From assembly GCA_016763355.1 (NCBI GenBank), contig JAESTY010000201.1, positions 1 through 6,275 of the forward strand: 6,275 nucleotides of DNA, given 5' to 3'. The notes under the pieces were generated by a model. That model searched no databases, was not told the DNA's origin, and saw only the letters and a program-made list of their open reading frames with translations. Both the position numbers and the translations under genes were made by a program. Within the stretch, counting starts at the first letter, position 1. Each line of letters opens with the position of its first letter. The stretch is from Immundisolibacteraceae bacterium. GTDB lineage: Bacteria; Pseudomonadota; Gammaproteobacteria; Immundisolibacterales; Immundisolibacteraceae. Shown here in pieces: positions 1 through 5,615 of the stretch.

Positions 1-867
1 ACCATGCTGCAGCAAAGTTTGCCGGTTTCTATCCCCTGGTTTGGGGCAATGATGAACAATCATCAAATAACACTTCCTGAACGCCACCTGGGACTACAGC
101 TGGCCGATGAGGTTGCCTCTCTGGATCAAAAACTTGATGCAGCTGCGCAGCAGATAGCCCAAACCGAGCTGGCAAACATCGACATCAAGCCGGTGGTATT
201 TGAAGCGGTTACACCAACAGCCATACCCAAATTATTAACCGGGGTTCATATCGCCATTGCTCGAGATAGCGTTTTCTGTTTTGTTTATCCAGACAACCTG
301 CAGCTACTGGAACAACTAGGTGCAAAACTGAGTTATTTCTCGCCGTTAAAGGCCGAGAATTTCGGCGAGGTCGATGCACTCTACCTACCCGGCGGCTATC
401 CGGAATTACATCTCGATCAGCTCGCCGACAACCGATCCATGCTGGCCGCCATTACCAAGTTTTATAACTCCGGCCGATCCATCGTGGCCGAGTGCGGTGG
501 CATGCTTTATCTGTTGAATAGCTTGACCGACCACCAAAGTAATCAGCGTCAACTTGTCGGTATCATTGACGCCAGCGCATCTATGCAGAAGCGACTGGCC
601 GAGATAGGCATGCAGGGTCATGAATTTCCACAAGGTGGGATTCACGGGCATACTTTCCACTACAGCAGTTTTGATTCTGAGCCGGAATTTTCAGCCCGGG
701 CAACCCTTGCCAAATCAGGTTCTGTTGGCGAAGGTATTATTCGTCAGCGCGGGCTCACCGCCAGTTTCATTCATTGGTATTTCCCTTCCAATCCAGCCGC
801 CAGTGCTGCGTTATTTCTGCCTAAATCAGCCAATATCGATACCCCATTAAATGACACCAATCAATGA
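1..867 (+). CDS. cobB: Cobyrinate a,c-diamide synthase, C-terminal part (5' end outside window)
   Basis: This enzyme amidates the a and c side chains of cobyrinic or hydrogenobyrinic acid, using glutamine and ATP, in cytoplasmic cobalamin synthesis. The frame is open from base 1, and the ATG at position 4 is probably internal because the N-terminal ATP-binding half is missing. The visible part opens with the family segment LPERHLGL (about residues 25-32 of the visible part). The glutamine amidotransferase domain follows: YLPGGYPELH, then AECGG with the presumed nucleophile Cys at bases 493-495. GHTFHYS and SFIHWYF come near the end, with the conserved His at 772-774. About 288 residues are visible of a family length of roughly 430-460. 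The stop lies inside bluB (17-bp overlap), so the two genes are probably translationally coupled. Anaerobic-type CbiA is the same family; CobB is preferred because the neighbour BluB needs oxygen. Confidence 0.9.
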   Translation, partial: TMLQQSLPVSIPWFGAMMNNHQITLPERHLGLQLADEVASLDQKLDAAAQQIAQTELANIDIKPVVFEAVTPTAIPKLLTGVHIAIARDSVFCFVYPDNLQLLEQLGAKLSYFSPLKAENFGEVDALYLPGGYPELHLDQLADNRSMLAAITKFYNSGRSIVAECGGMLYLLNSLTDHQSNQRQLVGIIDASASMQKRLAEIGMQGHEFPQGGIHGHTFHYSSFDSEPEFSARATLAKSGSVGEGIIRQRGLTASFIHWYFPSNPAASAALFLPKSANIDTPLNDTNQ

Positions 868-1513
868 GATTGACCCGGACGAACTGCTCAAACTGCTAGG
901 CCAGCGCCGTGACATTCGCGGCAACCGTTTTACCAATCAACCCGTGTCTGAGCAGGATATCGATCTTCTGTTACAGGCTGCCTGTCTGGCGCCATCAGTG
1001 GGTTACTCCCAACCCTGGGAGTTTGTGCTGATTCGTGACACCGATACCAAACAGCAGGTTAAGGCGAGCTTTGATCTAGCCAGTTCGGCAGCCGCTGATC
1101 AATTTGATGATGACCGTCAACGCCAATATCAACAGCTCAGACTTGAGGGTATCGTCGACGCGGATTTGAATATTGCAGTGTTCTATACTCCCTCTGACCA
1201 ACCGGTACTAGGTCAGGCGAGCATGCCCGAGGTAGGTGAATACAGTGTGGTCTGTGCGATTCAAAATATCTGGCTGATGGCCCGCACTCTGGATTTAGGT
1301 TTGGGCTGGGTTAGCATTCTCGACCCAGAACAGGTCAAAAAAATTGTCAACGCACCACCTGAACACAAACTGATTGGCTATTTATGTATTGGCCATGTCG
1401 ATCAATTTGGCGACCGCCCAGAATTGGAAACTCTCGGCTGGGCACAGAAAAAACCCATCAAAAACTGTGTGATTAAAGAGCGCTATGCGAACACTGCTAA
1501 CGGGCCCGTATAG
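851..1513 (+). CDS. bluB: 5,6-dimethylbenzimidazole synthase BluB
   Basis: BluB uses oxygen to break down reduced FMN and release 5,6-dimethylbenzimidazole, the lower axial ligand of cobalamin. The 220-residue product has the nitroreductase-like FMN fold. QRRDIR (residues 18-23) carries Asp21, which aligns with the catalytic Asp32 of the Sinorhizobium enzyme. APSVGYSQPWEFVLI (47-61) is the FMN-binding family signature. RLEGIVDADLN (97-107) is typical of BluB rather than of general nitroreductases. GLGWVSILDP (150-159) carries Ser155, matching catalytic Ser167. The ATG at 851 is the only sensible start, since the next Met is residue 143. No Shine-Dalgarno is visible before it and it overlaps cobB, which suggests re-initiation by ribosomes finishing cobB. 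In Pseudomonas-type clusters cobD commonly follows; here a convergent unrelated operon follows instead. Confidence 0.93.
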   Translation: MTPINEIDPDELLKLLGQRRDIRGNRFTNQPVSEQDIDLLLQAACLAPSVGYSQPWEFVLIRDTDTKQQVKASFDLASSAAADQFDDDRQRQYQQLRLEGIVDADLNIAVFYTPSDQPVLGQASMPEVGEYSVVCAIQNIWLMARTLDLGLGWVSILDPEQVKKIVNAPPEHKLIGYLCIGHVDQFGDRPELETLGWAQKKPIKNCVIKERYANTANGPV

Positions 1514-1518
1514 CGCTC
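1478..1518. terminator. Hairpin shared by the convergent bluB and monooxygenase transcripts
   Basis: GAGCGCTAT (1478-1486) is the exact reverse complement of ATAGCGCTC (1510-1518). Counting one G-U wobble, the stem extends to 12 bp on the plus-strand RNA, with a 17-base loop that itself contains the palindrome CGGGCCCG (1501-1508). On the minus-strand transcript the stem is followed by TTTAAT, and on the plus strand by AATCGATTTAAC, so both U-tracts are short. The position fits a bidirectional terminator: it spans the bluB stop codon and lies immediately downstream of the minus-strand gene ending at 1526. Termination in either direction is inferred, not shown. Confidence 0.5.
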
Positions 1519-1525
1519 AATCGAT

Positions 1526-2854
1526 TTAACTGACGTACTGGTTTTTCGGCCGTTTTAAGCCCAGGTTTTCGCGCAGGGTTTTGCCCTCATATTCAGTGCG
1601 ATAAAGCCCGCGTCTCTGTAACTCCGGCACCAATTTATTGACAAAGTTATCCAGGCCACCGGGCAGATAAGGGAACATCACGTTGAAGCCATCACAGGCT
1701 TCGGTCATCAGCCATTCTTCCATCTCATCGGCGATGGTCTCTGCGGTACCAACCATTTCCAACGCCCCAAAAGCACCGCCAACAAACTGGGCAAGCTGGC
1801 GCACGGTTAAATTCTCCTCTCGAGCTTTATCCACCAGCTTCTGCCGTGAGGTATGGCTAGCGTTGCTGGGTGGGATTTCTGGCAAGGGGCCATCCAGATC
1901 AAACTCGGAGGCATCGCAACCCAGCTGCACCGACAGGGTGCCCATGCCGCTAGCCGGATTAACCATCTCATCAAGCTCGCGCTTGATCGCTTTGGCCTCT
2001 GACATGGTGTCGGCGACCACCACAAAGTTGCCCGGAAACACCTTCAGGTCATCCCGAGACCGACCGTAAGCCACTGCCCGACTTTTCACATCGGCGTAAT
2101 AACTCTGGGCGTCTTTAATGTCGCTGGCGGCGGCAAACACCATTTCAGCGACTTCAGATGCAAACTGACGGCCAATTTCTGAAGCCCCTGCCTGCACGAT
2201 CAGCGGATAGCCCTGAATCGGCCGGGCAATATTGAGTGCTCCATCGACTGAATAAAACTCGCCTTCATGATGGGGGGGGTGCAATTTGTCCAGATCGGCA
2301 TAAATACCGGATTCCTGGTCACGCAGAAAAGCATCGTCTTCCCAGCTATCCCAAAGTTTGGTCACCACGTCATAACACTCTCGACCGCGACGATAGCGCT
2401 TATCGTGTTCCATCATCTCCTTGAGGCCAAAGTTGAGTGCCTCCATAGGGTTGGTAGAGGTGACAATATTCCAGCCAGCACGGCCCCCACTGATATGATC
2501 CAGGGTGGCAAATTTGCGAGCGATGTTATAGGGCTCGTTATAGGTGGTAGAGGCAGTGGCAATCAGACCCAAATGTTCGGTGACCATCGCCAGCGCCGGC
2601 AAAATAGTGGCCGGTTCAAAGGAGGTCACGGTGGCGCTGCGTTTTAGCGCCTCAGGCGGCATATTTAACAGACTGACATGATCGGCCATAAACATGGCAT
2701 CAAACAGTCCACGCTCCAGTGTCTGGGCAAACCCAACCATGGCTTTAAAATTAAAATTTGCATCTGCGAGGCCGGCTGGATGACGCCAGCTGCAGGTATG
2801 AATACTGGCCGGGCGCATGAAGGCACCCATCTTCAGTTGCTTGTCTGCACTCAT
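1526..2854 (-). CDS. Flavin-dependent monooxygenase of the NtaA/SnaA/DszA family
   Basis: This is a 442-residue member of the bacterial-luciferase-like (class C, two-component) flavin monooxygenases, whose known members include nitrilotriacetate monooxygenase NtaA, dibenzothiophene-sulfone monooxygenase DszA and SnaA. Such enzymes use reduced FMN from a separate reductase to oxidise C-N, C-S or C-C bonds. Family landmarks run in order: WRHP (23-26), FDAMFMADHV (51-60), EPATILPALAMVTEHLGL (80-97), TYNEPYNIARKFATLDHISG (104-123), GWNIVTS (127-133), HHEGEF (195-200), GYPLIVQAGAS (215-225) and a C-terminal YRTEYEG-TLRENLGL segment (about 418-432). The length is close to DszA (about 450). The ATG at 2854 follows AAAGGGAG at 2862-2869, 7 bases upstream. 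It is the last gene of the minus-strand operon, 29 bp after the ABM gene. Codons 192-195 hold a run of eight C on the coding strand. The substrate is unknown and no flavin reductase gene is visible. Confidence 0.9.
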   Translation of the reverse strand: MSADKQLKMGAFMRPASIHTCSWRHPAGLADANFNFKAMVGFAQTLERGLFDAMFMADHVSLLNMPPEALKRSATVTSFEPATILPALAMVTEHLGLIATASTTYNEPYNIARKFATLDHISGGRAGWNIVTSTNPMEALNFGLKEMMEHDKRYRRGRECYDVVTKLWDSWEDDAFLRDQESGIYADLDKLHPPHHEGEFYSVDGALNIARPIQGYPLIVQAGASEIGRQFASEVAEMVFAAASDIKDAQSYYADVKSRAVAYGRSRDDLKVFPGNFVVVADTMSEAKAIKRELDEMVNPASGMGTLSVQLGCDASEFDLDGPLPEIPPSNASHTSRQKLVDKAREENLTVRQLAQFVGGAFGALEMVGTAETIADEMEEWLMTEACDGFNVMFPYLPGGLDNFVNKLVPELQRRGLYRTEYEGKTLRENLGLKRPKNQYVS

Positions 2855-2861
2855 CTCTTAA

Positions 2862-2869
2862 CTCCCTTT
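2862..2869 (-). promoter_or_regulatory. Ribosome binding site of the NtaA/DszA-family gene
   Basis: AAAGGGAG on the minus strand lies 7 bases before the ATG at 2854-2852 and supports that start. It sits in the 29-bp gap after the ABM gene, so the monooxygenase appears to be translated independently within the operon. Confidence 0.7.
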
Positions 2870-2883
2870 AAACCAACACAAGA

Positions 2884-3174
2884 CTATTCGAACAGTTCTA
2901 GAACCTGCCGATCTGGCGGCTCTGCCAACATATCAGACAGATTATTCATATCGATACCATATTCGGCGATGTGGGCACGATGGGCCATCAGGGCCGCTTC
3001 ATCTTCGTACTGCTCATAAAATACAAAGCTGTTGTCGTCACCGGGTACCCGGTGAAAATGATAAGCATGGTTACCCGGTTCTTTATCAACCTCTGGTTTT
3101 AGCTTGCGCATAATTTCTAACAGTCCAGCGGTTTTCTCCGGTTTTAAACGCATTTTGAGAATGATACAAATCAC
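2884..3174 (-). CDS. ABM-domain (antibiotic biosynthesis monooxygenase) family protein, GTG start
   Basis: A 96-residue single-domain protein of the dimeric alpha/beta-barrel ABM superfamily, which includes quinol monooxygenase YgiN, ActVA-Orf6 and small accessory proteins of catabolic clusters. Characterised members oxidise phenols or quinols without a metal or bound flavin, but others have no proven activity. The sequence follows the family plan: a first strand ICIILKMRLKPEK (2-14), KEPGNHAYHFHR (31-42) matching the usual EPG-c-Y-h segment, then FVFYEQYEDEAALMAHRAH (50-68) matching the conserved E-x-(Y/W)-x-D-E-x-A-x-x-x-H block. The start is GTG at 3174; an in-frame stop lies a few codons upstream and GAGGG (3182-3186) sits 7 bases before it. 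It is the middle gene of the minus-strand operon. A role on a phenolic or quinol intermediate made by its oxygenase neighbours is inferred. Confidence 0.82.
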   Translation of the reverse strand: MICIILKMRLKPEKTAGLLEIMRKLKPEVDKEPGNHAYHFHRVPGDDNSFVFYEQYEDEAALMAHRAHIAEYGIDMNNLSDMLAEPPDRQVLELFE

Positions 3175-3181
3175 GATGGCA

Positions 3182-3186
3182 CCCTC
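3182..3186 (-). promoter_or_regulatory. Ribosome binding site deciding the GTG start of the ABM gene
   Basis: GAGGG on the minus strand lies 7 bases before the GTG at 3174-3172. Together with the in-frame TGA upstream, it fixes the non-ATG start. The next in-frame ATG, codon 8, would remove the first beta strand of the fold. Confidence 0.65.
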
Positions 3187-3202
3187 GTTACATCATAAAA
3201 TT

Positions 3203-3222
3203 TGACTCGAATCGAGTTAGTC
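3203..3222. repeat. Nested inverted repeats at the sulfotransferase 3' end
   Basis: ACTCGA-A-TCGAGT (3205-3217) is a perfect 6-bp-arm palindrome around one central base. An overlapping outer pair, TGACT (3203-3207) and AGTCA (3218-3222), reaches into the sulfotransferase stop codon. On the minus-strand RNA the hairpin would be ACUCG-AUU-CGAGU followed by CAAAUUUU. It could be a weak attenuator, an RNA-stabilising end or a protein-binding site between the first and second genes of the operon. The stem is short, so any function is speculative. Confidence 0.35.
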
Positions 3223-4117
3223 ATTCGCTTAAATAAGCCTGTAAATCGGCATAAGATGCCAACCCGGTTTCCGGCGTGATTTCCCGCTGCCAGGCCTGAT
3301 CTACTTTTTCAGCCGCCTCGGTGGTCATCTCGGCGTTATGATCTCCTACCGCTCCGCGGCGCACTTTGGTGGTTTCACCCGGCGGCAGTCCACAGGCTTC
3401 GTTGCGAGCATCACTGAACAGGTGATCATCAAATTGACGATTATGATCACGCATAAATTCAATCGAAGACTGCCGCAACACAATTTCACGCAGTTCATCA
3501 TCAAGCTCGCAGCCAATAAACTTGGCAATACGCTCAAGGGTCGCAGGAAAATCCTGTTTCATCTGTTCATAACAGAGCACCAACAGGTTTTCACTATCCC
3601 GCTCGGGCCACCAACCGAGCAGATGATCCCAGTAATTGATCGGCCCCATCCGTGGCACAAACATCACATCGACTATTTCAGACGTGGTCACCGTGCCCTC
3701 TTCAAAGAACCAGCCGTTCCAGAAATGATATTGAGATACCACCACGTCCTTGGGATCGCGCACCACCGTAGTGGTTTTACCGCCCTTGGGAGCCATGGTT
3801 AACGGCAGGTGCATCTTGTAAGCTCGCGGATTGGCGAATTGCTCACCATGAATATCGATGCCCATATCCAGTGCGGTTTCCATCCAGGGCACTACCGCGG
3901 TAATTTCATCAAAGTCCATATCACCACGGCTACGTAAACCATGCACAATCTGTTGCAGCCAGGTGGTGCCGCTTTTCGGATAAGTATTAATAAAGACATC
4001 GCTAGGGCGAAGCTGAAACGACATGGCATTACCAATGCTCGCCTCAGTAATCAGGCCGGAAACTCGTTGCATCATCTCTTCCATCGACCGCGGCCGACTC
4101 AATTTTGGTTCTGCCAT
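3221..4117 (-). CDS. PAPS-dependent sulfotransferase (cytosolic SULT type)
   Basis: This 298-residue protein should transfer sulfuryl from PAPS to a hydroxyl or amine of a small molecule in the cytoplasm. The PAPS 5'-phosphosulfate loop YPKSGTTW is at residues 46-53, with Lys48. KMHLP (101-105) carries His103, which matches the catalytic base of SULT enzymes. VRDPKDVVVSQYHF (119-132) is the 3'-phosphate-binding segment, with Arg120 and Ser128. KVRRGAVGDH (251-260) matches the C-terminal R-K-G-x-x-G-D-W motif, with His instead of Trp. No signal peptide or membrane segment is visible, and the size is typical of SULTs. The start is placed at ATG 4117 because AGGAGGT lies just upstream. The frame stays open to 4198, but that extension would translate the Shine-Dalgarno as Arg-Gly-Gly and adds a basic tail unlike the family. 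It is the first gene of the minus-strand operon. The acceptor substrate is unknown. Confidence 0.9.
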   Translation of the reverse strand: MAEPKLSRPRSMEEMMQRVSGLITEASIGNAMSFQLRPSDVFINTYPKSGTTWLQQIVHGLRSRGDMDFDEITAVVPWMETALDMGIDIHGEQFANPRAYKMHLPLTMAPKGGKTTTVVRDPKDVVVSQYHFWNGWFFEEGTVTTSEIVDVMFVPRMGPINYWDHLLGWWPERDSENLLVLCYEQMKQDFPATLERIAKFIGCELDDELREIVLRQSSIEFMRDHNRQFDDHLFSDARNEACGLPPGETTKVRRGAVGDHNAEMTTEAAEKVDQAWQREITPETGLASYADLQAYLSE

Positions 4118-4126
4118 GCTATTAAA

Positions 4127-4133
4127 ACCTCCT
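4127..4133 (-). promoter_or_regulatory. Strong Shine-Dalgarno that sets the sulfotransferase start
   Basis: AGGAGGT on the minus strand is a near-perfect match to the anti-Shine-Dalgarno. It lies about 9-10 bases before the ATG at 4117-4115, a slightly long gap. It is flanked by CTATT and AATAG (4136-4140 and 4119-4123 on the plus strand), which could pair as a 5-bp AU-rich stem holding the site in its loop. Confidence 0.7.
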
Positions 4134-4166
4134 CGAATAGATCGCTTAGCAGCTCTACCATCTTTT

Positions 4167-4172
4167 ACTATA
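4167..4172 (-). promoter_or_regulatory. Candidate -10 element of the sulfotransferase operon
   Basis: TATAGT on the minus strand matches five of six bases of the sigma-70 -10 consensus and lies about 50 bases upstream of the ATG. No good -35 is present at 16-18 bases; TTGGTG at 4193-4198 is spaced 20 bases away. The promoter may therefore be activator-dependent, or the call may be wrong. Confidence 0.3.
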
Positions 4173-4215
4173 CGACAGCGCAACATGCCCCACACCAATT
4201 TAAACCGCCGTTAGA

Positions 4216-4244
4216 CTGACAAAACCCAAATCACAAGTTAACCT
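4216..4244 (+). promoter_or_regulatory. Candidate promoter of the Rieske oxygenase operon
   Basis: CTGACA (4216-4221) matches five of six bases of the -35 consensus. After 17 bases comes TAACCT (4239-4244), which matches the -10 consensus at only three of six positions. A start near 4251 would give a leader of about 50 bases. The weak -10 makes this a tentative call. Confidence 0.25.
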
Positions 4245-4287
4245 CTTCAGCTATACCAGCCTGCCCAGTCGGCGACCCATTCAAACC

Positions 4288-4292
4288 AGGAG
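4288..4292 (+). promoter_or_regulatory. Shine-Dalgarno deciding the TTG start of the Rieske alpha gene
   Basis: AGGAG is followed after 6 bases by TTG at 4299-4301. The spacing is ideal, and no ATG or GTG with a comparable site lies near the expected N-terminus, so TTG is taken as the initiation codon. Confidence 0.75.
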
Positions 4293-4298
4293 AAGCCG

Positions 4299-5573
4299 TT
4301 GAACAATCCAACTGACTTTAATCAACTCGCCAACCAGCCAGACCGGTATCACGAGCTTTCTACTCCGGAAAAAAATCATCTAAGTCTCTATACCAAACCA
4401 GAGATTCTTGACGCTGAGCTCAAGCGTATTTTCTACACTACCTGGGTTTATATCGGTCACGACAGCGAAATCCCTGACGCAGGCGATTACAAATCGACTT
4501 ACATCGGCAAGGTGCCGGTGCTAATGAGCCGAGATAAAGACGAAAAAGTCCATGTGGTCATCAACCGCTGCATGCATCGTGGGTTAACCGTCTGCCCTGA
4601 GGAATACGGCAACAGTCGCTACTTTGTTTGCCCCTACCACGGCTGGACTTATGCCCACGACGGCTCCCTGGTAGAAACCGGGGCACCTGAGGGTTACAGC
4701 GAAGGTGAAATCGACAAGGCTTCCATGGGACTCATGCCAGCACCCAGGGTCGATAGTTATCGTGGTTTCGTATTTGCCAGTCTCAGCAAAACCGGTCGCA
4801 GCCTCGATGAACACCTCGGGCGAGCCAAACCCCACCTGGATAACTATGTTGATCGGTCACCTTTAGGCACCATCACTTCCAGCAAATCAGGACTCTATAA
4901 ATACACCTACGACGGTAACTGGAAAATCCAGCTCGAAGGCAGTGTCGAGGGTTACCACGTTGCCTTCACTCACCAGACCTTTCTTCAAATCGCCATGAAG
5001 AAAAACCCTGACATCATTAAACATTTTAAAAATCCGGATCTACGTGGTATCGACCTGGGTAATGGTCACAACATTATTGAAGTGATGCGCATGCCCCCAG
5101 AGCTGGTTCGGCAGGTCTATCCTGAGCCGTTTCGTCAGCAGGTTGCTGAACGAGTCGGCGAAGACGTCATGTATGACATTCTGGGCACCACCAAGAACCT
5201 GGTGATTTTCCCTAACCTGGCCTTACTGGAACATCAGATCCGGGTTATCCGGCCATTGGCTGTAGACAAAACCCTGGTCGAAACCCACCACACCCTACTC
5301 GACGGCGCGCCAGATATTGTCAATCAACAGCGGGTTCGTGGTCACGAACGGTTCTACGGGCCGGCCGGATTTGGTGGTCCAGACGACATAGAAATGTTTA
5401 ACCGCATGCAGGAAGGCTACCAGGCAGAAATGATCGAATGGGTCTATTTCAATCGTGGTTTATCGGTTGAGACCACTAATGAAGATGGCGAGCGCATTGG
5501 CAAACCCGATCATGAAACGGTGCAGCGAGCGACCTATTACGAGTGGCGTAAATTAATGGCCAACGCCGAATAA
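4299..5573 (+). CDS. Rieske aromatic-ring-hydroxylating oxygenase, alpha subunit
   Basis: The 424-residue catalytic subunit of a Rieske non-heme iron oxygenase, which adds oxygen to aromatic rings using electrons from a reductase or ferredoxin. The Rieske [2Fe-2S] ligands are Cys91, His93, Cys111 and His114 (C-x-H-x17-C-x2-H, ending in CPYHGW). The mononuclear-iron region reads NWKIQLEGSVEGYHVAFTH (207-225): His220 and His225 are ligands, and the third ligand should be Asp362 or Asp363 in GGPDDIEMF. The position of the bridging Asp, usually within E-N-x-x-D-x-Y-H, is Glu217, and the preceding Asn is Gly214. The general style (PDD-E-F near residue 362, a C-terminal YYEWRKLM) resembles the benzoate/toluate/anthranilate-like alpha-beta group, but the substrate cannot be assigned. 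It starts with TTG. The beta subunit gene follows after 42 bp, and no ferredoxin or reductase gene is visible. Confidence 0.93.
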   Translation: MNNPTDFNQLANQPDRYHELSTPEKNHLSLYTKPEILDAELKRIFYTTWVYIGHDSEIPDAGDYKSTYIGKVPVLMSRDKDEKVHVVINRCMHRGLTVCPEEYGNSRYFVCPYHGWTYAHDGSLVETGAPEGYSEGEIDKASMGLMPAPRVDSYRGFVFASLSKTGRSLDEHLGRAKPHLDNYVDRSPLGTITSSKSGLYKYTYDGNWKIQLEGSVEGYHVAFTHQTFLQIAMKKNPDIIKHFKNPDLRGIDLGNGHNIIEVMRMPPELVRQVYPEPFRQQVAERVGEDVMYDILGTTKNLVIFPNLALLEHQIRVIRPLAVDKTLVETHHTLLDGAPDIVNQQRVRGHERFYGPAGFGGPDDIEMFNRMQEGYQAEMIEWVYFNRGLSVETTNEDGERIGKPDHETVQRATYYEWRKLMANAE

Positions 5574-5601
5574 TTAAGCCGACCCACGCCATCACCAATA
5601 T

Positions 5602-5606
5602 AAAGG
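5602..5606 (+). promoter_or_regulatory. Ribosome binding site of the beta subunit gene
   Basis: AAAGG lies 9 bases before the ATG at 5616, in the 42-bp gap after the alpha gene. It is weaker than the alpha site, which may matter for subunit balance. Confidence 0.45.
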
Positions 5607-5615
5607 CAGTAAACC

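Larger units (their letters stand above)
4118..4298. promoter_or_regulatory. Divergent intergenic control region
   Basis: These 181 bases separate the start of the minus-strand sulfotransferase operon from the start of the plus-strand Rieske operon, so both promoters should lie here. A shared operator is likely, but no long inverted repeat was seen. The clearest small symmetry is GTCG-G-CGAC at 4268-4276, close upstream of the Rieske ribosome site. No regulator gene adjoins the region within the window, so any controlling protein is encoded elsewhere. Confidence 0.6.

Noticed and set aside
4..6. ATG at position 4 as the true start of the cobyrinate diamide synthase gene
   Set aside because: The frame is open through base 1 and the N-terminal ATP-binding half is missing, so this Met is almost certainly internal.
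406..850. Open frames overlapping cobB in other frames on both strands
   Set aside because: The cobB frame carries the amidotransferase motifs; the others have no recognisable features.
1683..2647. Plus-strand open frames opposite the flavin monooxygenase gene
   Set aside because: They lie antisense to a clearly recognisable gene, have low-complexity Ser/Arg/Gly-rich translations, and show no family motif.
3338..3802. 154-codon plus-strand open frame opposite the sulfotransferase
   Set aside because: Its translation shows no recognisable domain and it runs antisense to a gene with intact catalytic motifs; no convincing ribosome site was noted.
4118..4198. N-terminal extension of the sulfotransferase by 27 residues (start at 4198)
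   Set aside because: It would translate through a strong AGGAGGT site placed correctly for the ATG at 4117, overlap the likely -10 element, and add a basic segment not typical of SULT proteins.
4584..4835. Minus-strand open frame inside the Rieske alpha gene
   Set aside because: It is antisense to the Rieske cluster-binding domain and lacks motifs of its own.
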